Assembly (NCBI GenBank): GCA_963965975.1 | Contig: OZ014412.1 | Span: forward strand, 1,552,501 to 1,616,500 | Length of the DNA stretch: 64,000 bases | Source of the DNA: Xestospongia bergquistia | Lineage: Eukaryota > Porifera > Demospongiae > Haplosclerida > Petrosiidae | Direction of reading: 5' to 3' | In this document: in pieces, positions 10,937 through 24,530 of the stretch | Layout: every line of letters starts with the position of its first letter | Numbering within the stretch: the stretch's first letter is position 1 | Notes under the pieces: model-generated | Databases searched by the model: none | The model's input: the letters and a program-made list of their open reading frames with translations, nothing else | What the model was told of the DNA's origin: nothing | Program-made: the position numbers and the translations under genes

Positions 10937-11509
10937 AGTTTTCTTTATTATTCCAAAGTCTGGACTAATTTCCACTGACATCATCTCTTTATATATACAT
11001 GATGGTTCTCTTCTAAGTTTATTTACTGATAAACAGGCTCAGAAAAGTAAGGAAATTTTTCCCATATGTCCTTGCATATAGACTTAGGCTGAGAAAGCTA
11101 CAGCTGATTTATGCACAAATGCAAACAGCTTATCCTAGAGTATATATAGACACTCTAATAATAAGTGTTACCTAATTAACCAATATTATGTAGTTATGTT
11201 GATGATGTTTTATGATTGTTTTTAGATAATTGGTTTATCTCAAATGTGTTAGTATGAGTGATGACAAGGGGATTATAGTGCAAGGATAATAACAAAACAC
11301 ATCAGCATATAAGAGTGTATTATAAATAACAATAAACCATTTAGAGTGAGCTAGTCATCTCTTGTTTGTTCTCGGGAATGCTGTAATCTGTTACGCAAGT
11401 ATTGGCAATGAATCCACTGTCATCTGTCTCAGCTGAGATTAGACTAGTGATTAAAGAGAATAATGTTGAATTAATATAGAGAGAATTATAGCCATTGTGA
11501 TGGACTCTC

Positions 11510-13542
11510 TTACCTATTGTCATTGTGTGTCCTGCCAGGGTGTTCATTTAACTTAATAATAGATTGGTAGTGTTTTTTGATATGCCACTGCATCAAACAG
11601 AAGCCCCACCCAAAGACAGCAAACAAAATCATTACTGTTAGTAAGACCACTAGTATAGAGACAGTAGCCTTCACTTTGAGAGATTCAAAAGGTTTAATAG
11701 TTGGCATAACATTGTCTATATAGAGAAGGAAACATGTTATTAATGTTAATGTGGTATTATATATATAAGTCAGCTAGGTGGCTATTAGCTGTATAGTAGT
11801 ATTCTATACACTGTCCTACAAAACAATTGATGTCTTGTAGAGTTCCCTGTAATAACAACACCAAATAGCTAGATATATAAGCCACATCAAATTGGTCTGA
11901 TAAAATAAGCATATAATAGAAGTAACCATGACAACAGTTATTGGTTATCCACTTTGTCATACATAGACAATTACCTGTTGTTGTAGAGCTGGTGATGGCA
12001 AAAGAATGAGTTAGAACAGTTGTTATTAGAAGTGTTGATGTAACTGTTAGAGTATTAAGTGAAGTAATGTTATCAGTTGCTAAGGATGAGGTAGAGCTAT
12101 ATACAAATGTTGATGAAGTACTCTTAGAACTGTCTGTGAAATGTGATGATGTACCTATACTACTAGACAATAGCTTGTTGCTAAGTGTGAAAGATTGTGA
12201 AAGAGACAGTAAGGTTGACTGTGAGGAAAACAATAAGAGAGACTGTGAGGGAGACAGTGAAGGAGACAGTAAGACAGATTGTGAAGGAGACAATGAGGAA
12301 GACTTTGAGGGAGATGGTATAGAAGACTGTGAGAAGGTTGGTGAAGGAGATGGAGAGGAAATTGCTGGTTCTTCTGTGGATTAGAAAAGAGACTACTATA
12401 TCAGTTGATCATGAACTGGAAGTAAAAACAATATCTGTAAGAATACTATATATTGTAAGAGTAGATTAACTACAATACAAATTAAAGGTACAAATCTTGC
12501 CAGCTGTTTTAAACCACATATTGCTATTAATATAACGTGTAGATAATGTTAAATAAAATTCCCATAAATTGTTAAAGGACTTCCTAGCATGTATGAATAG
12601 TGTTATTTAACAATTATATTAAGAATATTTCATGACTTGTAGTCATTTTCTAGTCAAAAACTGTGCTTTGACTTTTTATTGATACAAGATACAAGTCTTG
12701 TCAGACATTTTAAACCACTATTGAAAGGGCTTCCTAGTATGTATGAGTAGTATTTCTTACATAATAATTATATTGAGATATTTCATTACTTTTATTCATT
12801 GTCTAGTCAGAAACTGTACCTTGAATTTTTATTGCAAGCATTTGTTATTAAATATTAATGATAGATGGACAGATAGGTAAATGGAGTTATTGATGAATAA
12901 ATGATACATGAATGGATGAATGAATATATAAAATAGATTTCTAACCTTTCACAACTTCTATCATTATGGCTTCGCTGTACACTTCAAAGACTTGCTTAAA
13001 ATTCCATAAAGAATTCTCCTCTCCTTGCAGTTCTGATTTACATTGGAACACGTACATACCAACTTTATGAAATGTAACAGTCAAATTATAAACAATAGGA
13101 CCTTTTAAGATACTGTCCTCATCATTGCATTGAATCAAACTTAGACAATTAGTGGTACAAGAATCGTTAGCTAAATATTGTCTTTTGTTTACACTCTCAA
13201 CAAAAGGATTATTAGAATATTCTGTGTTATTATACAGCCACTTTAAACTGCCACATATACTCTGACATTGAAAGTCCAATGTTGTATCTACTACAACTTT
13301 GAGTTGATAGTTGTTGCTTGGGATAGTAACAATAGCTGTGAAAAGAAGTTTAAAATGAAGATGTTATTATATTAAGTTCTTTACTATGTAAACAAACTAA
13401 TGCTATTATACTAACCTGCATCTCCAAACTTTAACATATTATTACGACACACATCAATATTAATATCAGTAGCAGAGGGCATAGAACATTTGATAAGAGC
13501 AACCAGCAACAAAAGTGATCTCCTAAACTTGATTGAAGCCAT
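11510..13542 (-). CDS. Receptor gene A2 (frameshifted short tail)
   Basis: Exons 13416-13542 (signal peptide), 12946-13335 (Ig-like), 11975-12373 (stalk) and 11510-11715 (membrane and tail) give about 373 aa. The Ig-like exon has FQC, KWLYNN and the distal GMYVFQC, plus three further cysteines. The stalk is 399 nt, the longest of the A genes, dominated by Ser, Pro, Leu and Thr. The membrane helix is SILVVLLTVMILFAVFGWGF followed by HIKKH. An indel shifts the tail frame, so it ends at TAA (11510). The sibling tail frame remains open from 11547 to 11341 (GYNSLY in place of GYNPLY), a relic of the longer tail. The upstream TATA box of the other copies is missing. B2 just downstream is dead. Confidence 0.72.
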
Positions 13543-14296
13543 GATTAGTGGAGTTTGTATTAACTTCTATCTGTTTACAAAACACCCATAGAAAATACTA
13601 AACATGAATTATACACAGCAACTTACTACCTATTGAGTATTCTATTATGTTATATTATACTGTTGTTCTGATTTCCTGCATTGTCTAAACATTCTCTTCA
13701 TAATTATGTAGCTATTTGTAATTATTTGTAACTAGTCTGTTGTCTATAGCAAAGAATTCTAAAAAGGTCTCAAATTTTTCCCAAACTAACAGCTGTTCAA
13801 ATAAATTTTACTTTACAAAAAAAAACAATTAATAAAGTGTCTATGATATTATACTATCTCTATGTGTATGATAATAACAAACTATATTATGAATATATGG
13901 TGATATCGTATATAATAGATCAATCTGATTAATACTGTATGAAATGTCCTTATGAGTTTAACATATGAATGAAAGAGAAATAGATGAGATATAAGATGAG
14001 AGAAATAGATGAGATGAAGATGAATATATCAATGTATGGAATGAGGAAATAATATTTTAATAATTATGTGTATGAAATATAGATTGAATCTTTTAGAGAA
14101 CATAAATATATGATTTATATCTGTGACTAATAGATACATACAAATATATTGTAACTAGCTAATATTAACATGATCATGGAAGTTGAGTAAGATGATTAAT
14201 TGTACAAAGTCTAAGTATGTAAAATATGATAATAATTTAACAGGTCATGAGAAATACAAATTTAATTAGGTGTGGTTATTGTTTGTAGTATCCACC

Positions 14297-14348
14297 AAAC
14301 ACAGACACAGACACACAGACACACAGACACACACACAGACACACACAG

Positions 14349-14392
<44 letters not shown>
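14297..14392. repeat. CA/CAGA microsatellite
   Basis: An imperfect CACAGA tract passes into a pure CA tract at the same place as the CA repeat of the preceding spacer. The open frame across it is only low-complexity repeat. Confidence 0.95.
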
Positions 14393-14394
<2 letters not shown>

Positions 14395-16460
14395 AAGTGA
14401 CAAGAAGGAAAGATAAAATAGTTTGTAAGAAGTCGGTAGTCAGCCATCATGTAATAATAAAATCAGCTCTCGACTAGATGTATGTTTACAGAATGATGGG
14501 AAAACCCTATTATTTCAGTATTAATTGAGTATTCTTATCATTACTACATTATTATGACTTAATATTGACTTATTTTGGACTTTACATTTCTCCTACAACA
14601 CCTATCAGTATGTCAACAATGCCTCATTGAATTGTCTTATTCTCTTGAGAACATTATTAAATATCTTAATAAACCACTTTACACTGATATGGTAGATATA
14701 TGAGGACCTATAGCTAGAACAGTAACCAGCTGTTATCATTAAAGATATTAAACATATACTGTCATATCAATTTGTTTGTCCATTCATCTCTTGCCTATCC
14801 ATCTATCTATCCATCCAATATTTTCATTCTTGACAAAACAATAGCTTTGGTTGACATAGCAATTTACTCCAAATATTATATCAACTGCCTCTATAGCACA
14901 TTCCTTATAATTACAATTTGCTAACAATTACTATGACATCATTTTGACATAATTGATAATTTTAATAACTATATCATAAACCTATTCCATCTTATGCTGA
15001 CAAATGTCATCTGTTGATACTTCATTATCCATATGTTTTTACAAGATGTGATCTATTAGTAAGTCAAACTATAATATTAGATTAATTAACATACCAGTGA
15101 GTAGATAAATACAGCTGTTCTTATGTAAATAATATATAAGCCATTTAAATGCCTGAAGTGAACAATTAATTAGTGACAATATTTACTTCCTGCTCTGTTG
15201 TAGTCCTAATATCCTATAAATGAGGACAGTGGAAATTACATTAATTGATGGTTATGATATATGACACATACCAATACTGTTAACTGGAATGGATAGTCAA
15301 AAAATTAAGTCATATATTAAAAACTGAGCATCAAATGATACATGGCAACTCTGAGATGCCCATCTTTATAAGTCACACATACTAAACATAGTCAATTAGT
15401 CTTATCAGTTGATTTGTCCATCTTTGTAATATTATCACACCTTAAAATGAATACATTTCTATTGAGTAGAAATATTACATGGTAAAGTCAACAATTTTAA
15501 CAAAACATTTAAATAAAGTTGAGTTAATACATGATCCAATTATTAATTTTTTACTTGTTATTTAATTGTCTATTTAATTCGTATTGCATCTGTTTATAAA
15601 CAAAAGGTGTCATTATTGACATAAAGTAAATTGATATGCGAGGCCTTAACATACAGGACATAGTCACGACTGTTGATAGGGATGAGAGAGAGTAAGAGGT
15701 CCAAATTACCAAATCTCCTAACAAATAAGAGGCCCCTGAGCCAAAGAGTCCTAAATATTATGGACCTTTTGAAGCTAGAAGGATTATTTTTGACTTATAA
15801 AGATCCATTATTTTAAATTTGCAATTATTTACGTTATCAAAATCAAGCTATTTCAACATGCATGTATCAGTAAGTAGATATGTTATACTATTAATAAAAC
15901 TATCATATCAGACCTCAGTGAAATTTTGTATTGGGGTCTTTACTAAGCTGTGAACATATAAGGCCATATCACTGCAAAAATAGATTTGTTGATTTAGCCT
16001 ATATGATTATAGATATACAGGTTAAAGACTATTTTTCTGAAATTATATTTGTGATTTTAATTGTTAAACATCTATCAAACAAATGTGTGTAGTAGCTAGA
16101 TGAATAAGTTGAGAGTTAATTTCACTCTGTTCATTATTCAATCTTCTTCCTCCATTATTGTTTCCAAACTTACATTTGCCCTGACTTGACAAACAAATTA
16201 TATTCTATACTCAGTGCACTATTGAAAATAATGACATGGAGTAGACTCATCCTTTTCTTAAGCTTTCCAAAGTTGACTGCAGTATCAGTCAGTCAGTAGT
16301 AGTACTACCTATAATGAAATGGCATGATGTTTCTTCTTTCCTTCTTACATTTACGCCATTATATAACTATAAAACTAGAATAATTTTAACAATTATTTTT
16401 ACACCAAAGAATATGAATTTACGTAAAGAATTTGCTTCTAGGTGTTTTATTTCGAGCTCT

Positions 16461-16520
16461 TTAACAAAAATAAGTAGTGATTTTACAGAGCTTAGAATTT
16501 GCCTCTTTAGTAGACGCCAT
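16461..16520 (-). other. Short conserved frame starting AAAATGGCGTCT
   Basis: A 19-codon frame (MASTKEANSKLCKITTYFC) with a strong start context recurs in four spacers, with starts at 16520, 28142, 39132 and 48120. The copy at 28142 has a deletion and a stop. It may be the relic of a first exon of a transposable element or a decayed gene; it could equally be neutral spacer shared by duplication. No downstream partner found. Confidence 0.25.
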
Positions 16521-19500
16521 TTTATTTACTTTGAATTAATTAATTTTTATTACTTGTAAGTAATTCATGAAGGAATTCAATAAAATGGAGTCTATGAATA
16601 TGTCTTTTTTAAATGTCTGCTTCTTCAGCAATCAAATATCTTAAGAAAATCAGATTTGTCTTAGCTTCTGCCATTTAATAAACAGGTATGCTTATAGTAT
16701 ATTGCTATAATTTTCTAGCTTAACTACACATTTATACATAAATCGTATTTCTGATTGATTTAAAATATATTAATAGTAATCAGTAAATATTATAACATAG
16801 CTGAGTACATTCATGCATACAATCTACAATAATAAAGAAAATAGATATTTTTAACATAATATTCATTTAATTTATATTCACATTTAAATGACACAAATAA
16901 GTAAATAAAAATTTCTAAAAATCATTTAATGTAGGGATGGCAGTAAAACATCTCAAACTAGCTCAAAGTAAGAATATCAATATGAAAATTTCTACATAAT
17001 AACCGAACAAAAGTACTTGAACACAATATTCATATTGCTATGTTGTGAGTGCTTTCCTAAACAAAATCCTAACTCTTTATTTTACTTAACAGCCTTTTAT
17101 TTTTGCCTCAAAATACTGCTACAACTATTATTATTTGACTGAATAAAACTTATGCTCTTGTTATTGTTCTATATAGTTGAGGTGGAAAAATAATATGCAT
17201 TCATTCTCTTTTAATTATCTTGAATGAGTGTTGCTATCCACTAAGTAGCTATATCATTTATAGATGTCATTTAATTAAATATTTACTATAATTAACCAAA
17301 TGTAATAAATGTTATAATATCTTCAGTCTAACAAGTGTAATAATGTATATAGTTAATTGAATATATAAATCATAACAATACCAGGAAAGATGTCTGCATA
17401 AATGTGTTAGCCTTTACACTAGCAAGGGTACTATTTATAAACACCGCCAACTCTTATTGCATCTGTTTATTAACACATAGAATATTAAGATATGATCATT
17501 GATATAAAGAATTAACACTTTAATATATTGATATGTAAGAAATATAGGTCTTAAGGAATGGAACTATAAAAATGTATTGAGTATTTTTTAATATGTTAAT
17601 CCAATTAAAGATAGTATTGATAATGTGGACTGTATCGAGCATCCATCTGATTTAATAGTATTTAGTCCTCTCATATAGCACAAGTGATACCTACTGGTAA
17701 TACTTTGAATATTATATCCTAAAGATATGATAGTTTAAACTTTAGTTTCTCCCCAGACCTCCATTTTCTAAATACAGAAATGATTTTATCAAGCATCATA
17801 TTTCCATATATATTTATAAATGTTATGTCTACATGCAAAATTAACAATTGATGAGTAATGATCTATTTTAATCTAAAATATTAACAGTAAATTTTTAACA
17901 AATGTAAACATCATATGTTTGTAAACAGATGATATAAAGTAGGTGATTTGTGATTAACTTTGACATTACTACTGCAGCCTTCCTTCCTACATACCTGACT
18001 TGACATCCCCTCCCTAGTCTATTCAATTATGCCATGATTGTCTGTTGGAAAATATTCAGACTTCTAACATACTTGTGTATAAATCTTATAGGGTGAGAGA
18101 GCAATATCTAGCTTAAGTTAATATATAAACATAGACAAATCTGACCCAAACTCATATTTAAAACTATTGATATTTTAGATAGTAGTCTAAAAATGATCAG
18201 ATGGAGAACAGGTTGTGATGGCATATGTTTTCTTATTGCTAGTAAGATATTTTAAATGTACATAATACTGTCACTGACCCTCACCTTTAGTGCTTCACAT
18301 TTGTAAGTTTATTTACTATTAAAAGTACTATGAGTATCATACAATAACATAAATTGATCATCTGCTATGCCAATTCATTAAATGAGTGTTGATATAGGAA
18401 GTAGTATAGACATTGACCAAGTAGACAATAATTAAGTTATTTTTAATATCATTTTGTAGAGGATGTTTACCAAATTATTTGCAGACTAGATAATAATTAT
18501 TTATCGAATTGTATTACTATGACTAATTAGCCGGATACTAAATTTGATAATCATCCTGTACAAGACAGTAGTGTTATATAGCAATTCCATTTATACGTAC
18601 ATTTGTTTGAAATTCTTCACCACAAAATGACCAGTTTCTTCAATTACAACTTAATATTTAAAAATTAAAAAAACTAAATGTAATTGATATGCTTGAGAGA
18701 TACAGAATGTTAATTATAATGTAGAGGATTGTAGTGGATATAAAGCTTAATTATTATATATGACAGACATCTTAATATGGATTACTCAATAGATAAGGAA
18801 ATACAAATGTTATCACAATTATTTATAATTATGATAGATTATACTAGGTGGTTCTTTTTTGAACAAGTTTTTCAGTGCTAACTGTTTTTATTACAAAGGT
18901 ACAATAATGTTTACAATGTCATACTTTAAATGTATTGTTGTATTTAAGATATACTTCCTATGACCGATACACTCATTGTGTTATACTGTTAAATATTAAA
19001 TATTTATTCCCTACTTATGTATGTGGTTAACTACTAAATCACAATGAACTGAACACATAATCATGTAATAAACACCATAGCCCTTACACTGGTCAAAAGC
19101 ACTACTAATTCATCTGTTTATACACATACAATATATTTGAATAGATACAGAAAACACTTAATAATATATGTATGTATGTTGGTGTACATAATGAGGATGC
19201 CAAATATACTGTAGTAATATAATTATTATTTTATTAAAGATGTCTGGAGCCTAGTACATTAATAGAGATTCTTTCTCCTTTAATGGCCTTGTTTGTGAGT
19301 TGCTATCTAATAAGTATGATATATAGATGTGATTGAATGTATTTATCATTGCCAAATGTATACGTACGTAATAAATGTTACTATAACTTCTAGCTTGATA
19401 AGATGATGAGAAGATGTATAAAATTAAATGGTCGGATGACTTTACATGAGAGTAATTATTCACTACGTAGCCATATCGTTTATAGACATCATTTAATTAA

Positions 19501-20264
19501 ATATTTATTATCATTACCAAATGTAATAATTGTTATATCTTCAGTCTAGTGTACGTATACTAGTTTGATAAAATCATGAGAAGATATATAAAATTAAAAG
19601 TTAAAGGATCACATGACATTAGTCTGGTATAGTTTACTTGAGATTTGGTACATTATACATGCATAGACAGGTAGTGATACAGAAATTGTCTTATTATATA
19701 GTATATATTGAAATATATGATATTAACATTACTTTTCTTATTGAACTGAGTTGACCACATCATGATAATAATAGGAAGAAGACAGCAATAAACATGTTGG
19801 CACTTTCACGTGAAGGAATGAGAAGTACTGCCAACTCTAGCTCTTCCATTTGTAAACAGTCTTGAATAATCAATACACAAAGTAGTGTTGATATGTGAGG
19901 AATGTAATTGTACTTATCAATATCTATACTACTTTTTACACTATACTATCTTAATGATCAGTTTATGTTATCGTATGTATGATGTACATAGTAAGTTTAA
20001 TAGTAAATAAAACTTACCAATGTGAATCACTAAAAGTGAGGGTCAATGATATCATCATTATTTGCAAAGAGTATATTTAATTCCTTCTATATTAGAATAA
20101 TTTTTTATATGCCGTTAAAATATCATACTAGCAATAAGCTAGTTAAAATTATAATATAGAGTTATAATGTGTTATAAATAACAGTAATGATTGTTATATG
20201 TACATAATACATACTTGAACACATGTATTATATGTACAAATTGTGTGCATAAAGTGCATACGCA

Positions 20265-20330
20265 GGAATCATGAATCAATCATAAATCAATTATGAGTCA
20301 ATCACGAATCAATCATGAAATCACTCAATC
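20265..20330. repeat. ATCAATCATAAATCA minisatellite beside B3
   Basis: Short imperfect repeats of a 12-14 bp core (AATCATAAATCA, AATCAATCATGA). The same tract lies just 3' of every intact B gene: about 31705-31790 (B4), 43175-43290 (B5, expanded) and 51635-51715 (B6). Confidence 0.8.
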
Positions 20331-20367
20331 AGCTACTTCCTTTGTTAGCCACAACTTAATCTGTATA

Positions 20368-21655
20368 CTAAAATAATTTACTAATATAACCAAAAAATGT
20401 TTCATCACAAACCTTAGTTCTTCTATCTGGACATTTTTTGACTGCTACTACTATACAAAGTATAGCAGTAATCAATAAAACAAAAGCAATAACTGTACAA
20501 CCAATAGGTACTACAACTTCCAGTAAAGTAGTAGTACAACTATCATCACGTACTTGAGCTTGTACTAAATGTTTTGATTGAATATGTAAATAGTCAATTT
20601 TGATAATTTAACAAACTCACTTGTATTTACTGAAGTAGAAGTAGTTGTTATAAAACCAACACTAGTACTAGATGTAGTTGTAGTAGGTTCAGTATAAATA
20701 CTTGAGGTAGGAGTGACAGTTACAATAACTGTTGTGAAAGTTGTTGTGACAGTTATTGTCAAATTAGAATAAGAGGAATTGTTAGTCAAGGGAGATGGAA
20801 GAGGAGATGAGGTCATCATATTTGATGTCATCAATGGAGGTGAAGACAAGGGAAATAAAGATGATTGTGGAAGGGATGACAGAGAAGGAGAGGGTGATTT
20901 TGAGGATAATGATGATAAAGTAGTGGAAGATGAAAGATATGTGGGAGACTGAGAAAGTGAAGGAGAGGAAGTGGGTGATGTACAATTATTGTCTGGCTCT
21001 AAAAGATTTAATAAAGTTATACAATAGTAACTATTAAATTATACCTTGTATATTGATTACTACTGGTTGACTATATTGTATTGTATAATCATTGAAATCA
21101 ATAGTGGAACACAGAACAATTAATGGTTCTGTAATTGTTTGAAATATATCAACACAAGTCTCTGTTCCAGTGTTACAGACTGCTGGTGTATAAGTGGACT
21201 TTGATAATTCTTCAGAACCATTTTTATAAAAAGCTTTCCAAAGTGGACTAGATGATGTGCATCCACAAGTTGCATTGAACGTGTCTCCTGGTGACATATA
21301 TATGATCATGTCAGCAGTGTCAGGCCATGGAGTGTTTGTCCCTTGTTTAAATATTCTACCTGTAAAAGTGTAATAGTTGTAATAATTTGTCATTGATATA
21401 TTTTAAACAGTAACAGTAATCATGATTTCAATTATATAAGTATCATCTGTTATTAAACAGATACAGTAGAAAAGTTAGTTGTGGTTAATTTTGTCACTAC
21501 TACTGCAGTTCACTGTGGTCTTCCTTCCTTCCTTCCTTAATTATTATTTTCAATAAATAAAACAAGAAGCTCACAAACTTACATCTGTCGTTTTTACCAG
21601 ATAGACCACATCCTATACACAGTGTAATAATGAAGACAACTTGAAGTAAGCCCAT
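20368..21655 (-). CDS. Receptor gene B3
   Basis: Exons 21583-21655 (signal peptide, MGLLQVVFIITLCIGCG), 21045-21359 (Ig-like), 20621-20998 (stalk) and 20368-20564 (membrane and tail) give about 320 aa; all junctions are phase 1. The Ig-like exon starts at the split Cys codon (C|RIFKQGTNTPW) and has SPGDTFNATCGC, the core Trp in LWKAF and the distal LIVLCSTI. Introns 2 and 3 are only 46 and 56 nt. The stalk is Ser/Thr/Pro-rich. The helix VVVPIGCTVIAFVLLITAIL precedes a short basic tail with KKCPDRRTK. An AAG|GTTTGT donor-like site in the tail could allow further 3' exons. A TATA box (21713-21722) lies 58 bp upstream. Ligand and function unknown. Confidence 0.75.
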
Positions 21656-21712
21656 TCTTTTCTTTATTTTTCCAAAGTCAATTGAAAACTAGACTGTTTT
21701 TCACTGAGATCA

Positions 21713-21722
21713 CCTTTTTATA
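21713..21722 (-). promoter_or_regulatory. TATA box of B3
   Basis: Minus-strand TATAAAAAGG, about 60 bp upstream of the B3 start codon. The same box is kept before B4, B5, B6 and B7. Confidence 0.6.
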
Positions 21723-22232
21723 CTTACATGATGAAATGACGGTTCTCTCCCCAGTTTATTTACTGACAAACATGCTCTAAAATTAGGGAAATTTCTCTCG
21801 TATGTCCTTGCATATAGATTAGCTGAGAAAGCTATACCTGATTCGTGCAAGAATGCAAACAGCTTGTCCTAAGGTATATATAGTCACTCTAATAATAAGT
21901 GTTAACCTAATTACCAATTAATGTGTAGTTTTGTTGATGATGTTTTATGATGTCATTGTTTTTAGATAATTGGTTTATCCCAGGCGTGTTATTATGAGTG
22001 GATGACAAGGGGATTATTTCGCAGTGACAATAGCAAAATACGTCAGAATATAGGAGTGTATTATGACTAACAATAAACTATGTTTATTAAATAAAACATT
22101 GTATTATATAACAGCATAATTGATTGATAATATCTGAAACAATTACTAAGTTTATTGTTTTAATTTTAGACACAGAACAAGTGATCTAGCACAATAGCCA
22201 AAGAGGATGGAGGGGATTGACAACGGGACCAT

Positions 22233-24480
22233 CTAGAATGAGTTAGCCATCTCTTGTCTGTTCTCAAGACTGTTACAGTCTATTACATAAGTATTGGTAA
22301 TCACTCCATTGTTGGCTGTCTCAGCTGTGATTGGACTGGTGATTAAAAGGAATGATGGTGAATTAATATAGAGAGGATTATAGCCGTGTGGATGGACTCT
22401 CTTACCCTTTGTCATTGTATTCGTTGATGTCCTGCTGGAGTCAGAGATTGCATCTGAGTCACTGCATTGGTTGTGTTTTTTGATACGCCACTGCAAAAAA
22501 CAGAAGCCCCACCCAAAGACAGCAAACAAAGTCATTACTGTTAGTAAGACCACTAGTATAGAGACAGTAACCTTCACTTGGGGAGACTCAAAAGGTTGAA
22601 TAGTTGGCATAACATTGTCTATATAGAGAAGGAACAAGTTATTGAAAATAATGTGGTATTATATACTCTAGCTACTAATTCATCTAATTATAATTAGGGC
22701 TGTGTAAAATGATATTGTAAGGTTTAAGTTGTAATTTTGGTTTCTCATATGTAGTAAGTAAAGTGACAAATATATATTATGTACATTGAGTTACAAACAA
22801 TACATATAATATGGTATATTGTTAATACATATAAGCCATTCAATAGTGTACACAACATAGTTCTAAGCCACAGAAAAGCAAATGTAATATATATGTGTTT
22901 ACAATAATCAAGATGTGTGTTAATGTTTACAAATTCTAGATGTCTTCAAAATATTGGCATGTAGGCCATCTAGGTGGCTATTAGCTCCACAATACACACT
23001 GTCTATAAACAATTGATGCTTTGTAGAGTTTCCTATATAACCACACCAATATAGCTAGTTGAGATATATATGCCACATCAAAGTGGTCTGATAATACAAG
23101 TATACATTAGATGTAACCATGACAACAGTTATTGGTTATCCACTTTGTCATACATAGACAATTACCTGTTATTGTAGAGCATGGGATGGTAGGAGAATGA
23201 GTTAGAACAATTGTTTTTAAAAGTGTTCTTGTAACAGTATTAAGTGAAATAATGTCATTAGTTGCTAAGGATGAGGTGAACAAAGGACTCTTCAATCCAT
23301 CTGTGAAATGTGATGTGTCTATACTACTAGATGATAGCTTGTTGGTATGTGTCAGAGACTGTGAGGGAGACAGTGAGGGAGAAAGTGAGGGAGAAAGTGA
23401 AGGAGATTGTGAGGGAGACAATGAAGGAGACTGCGAGGAGGTTGGTGAAGGAGATGGAGAGGAGATTGCTGGTTCATCTGTGAATGACAAAAGAGACTAT
23501 AGTAGATCAGTTGATCATGAGCTGAAATTCTTGAAAGTAGTAATAATATCTGCGAGAATACTATACATTGTAAGAGTGGATTGACTACAATACAAAGTAA
23601 AGGTACAAATCTTGTCAGCTGTTTTAAACCACATATTGCTATTAATATAAAGTGTGTGTTCTATTACATAAAATTCCCATGTGTTATGAAAGAGCTTCCT
23701 TGTAAGTGTGACTAGTATTTCTCACATAATAATTATATCAAAGATATTTCATTACTTGTGTTCACTGTCTAGTCAGAAACTATACCTTGACTTTTTATTT
23801 CATGCATTTGCTATTAAATAATGGTAGATGTACAAACATGCAGATGGAGTTATGGATAATGAATGTATAAAATAGATTTCTAACCTTTCACAACTTCTAT
23901 CATTATGGCTTTGCTGTACACTTCAAAGACTTGATTAAAATTCCATAAAGAATTCTCCTCTCCTTGCATTTCTGATTTACATTGGAACATGTACATACCA
24001 ACTTTGTGAAATGTAACAGTCAAATTATAAATGATAGGACCTTTTAAGATACTGTTCTCATCATTGCATTGAAGCAAGCTTGGACAATTAGTGGTACAAG
24101 GATCATTAGCTAAATATTGTCTTTTGTTTACACTCTCAACAAAAGGATTATTGGAATATTCTGTGTTATTGTACAGCCACTTTAAACTACCACATACACT
24201 CTGACATTGAAAGTCCAAAGTTGTATTTACTACAACTTTAAGTTGATAGTTGTTGCTTGGGATAGTAACAATAGCTGTGAAAAGAAGTTAAAATGAAGAT
24301 ATTATTATATTAAGTTCTCTACTATGTAATCAAACTAATGTTATTATACTAACCTGCATCTCTAAACTTTTCTATATTATTACGACACACATCAATATTA
24401 ATATCAGTAGCAGAGGTCATAGAACATTTGATAAGAGCAACCAGCAACAAAAGTGATCTCCTAAACTTGATTGAAGGCAT
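22233..24480 (-). CDS. Receptor gene A3 (full-length, long tail)
   Basis: Exons 24354-24480 (signal peptide), 23885-24274 (Ig-like, 130 codons), 23166-23477 (stalk, 104 codons) and 22233-22618 (membrane and tail) give about 404 aa. The Ig-like exon shows the core Cys (LDFQCQSVC), Trp (LKWLYNN) and distal GMYMFQC, with three extra Cys (DPCTTNC, LQCND). The stalk is almost entirely Ser, Pro and Thr (repeats of SLSPSQSP). The helix SILVVLLTVMTLFAVFGWGF is followed by basic RIKKH and a tail of about 80 residues with GYNPLYIN, which contains an NPxY motif of the kind that binds PTB domains or acts in endocytosis. A TATA box at 24517-24526 and an AATAAA (22151-22156, reverse strand) about 80 bp after the stop support a complete gene. 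This and A7 are the best A models. Confidence 0.8.
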
Positions 24481-24516
24481 GATTGGTGGAATTGGTTTTC
24501 CTCTCAACACTTACCT

Positions 24517-24526
24517 GTTTTTATAT
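24517..24526 (-). promoter_or_regulatory. TATA box of A3
   Basis: Minus-strand TATATAAAAA, about 40 bp upstream of the ATG, so the 5' UTR would be very short. Conserved before A4, A6 and A7, absent before A1 and A2. Confidence 0.6.
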
Positions 24527-24530
24527 AGTA

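Larger units (their letters stand above)
13543..20367. other. Spacer upstream of A2, downstream of B3
   Basis: No supported gene in 6.8 kb. Contents: A2 5' flank; a CA tract (14297-14392); a MITE-like copy (about 14480-14620); a conserved 60-nt frame at 16461-16520; three related segments marked by 'TTACACT..' and 'CATCTGTTTATnnACACA' (near 17410, 19080 and 19790); and an inverted partial copy of the B 3' end at about 18180-18380 relative to 19970-20420. A minisatellite at about 20265-20330 adjoins B3. Confidence 0.6.

Noticed and set aside
12067-12384. Acidic plus-strand open frames opposite the A stalk exons (also near 23252, 34584, 46110, 54677 and 62556)
   Set aside because: They are the antisense of the Ser/Pro-rich stalk codons (TCN and CCN read as Gly, Glu and Asp), are frame shadows and have no own start context or splice logic.
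16314-16559. 81-codon plus-strand frame in the spacer (and relatives at 27950)
   Set aside because: Not preserved in frame between units, AT-rich composition, no similarity recognised.
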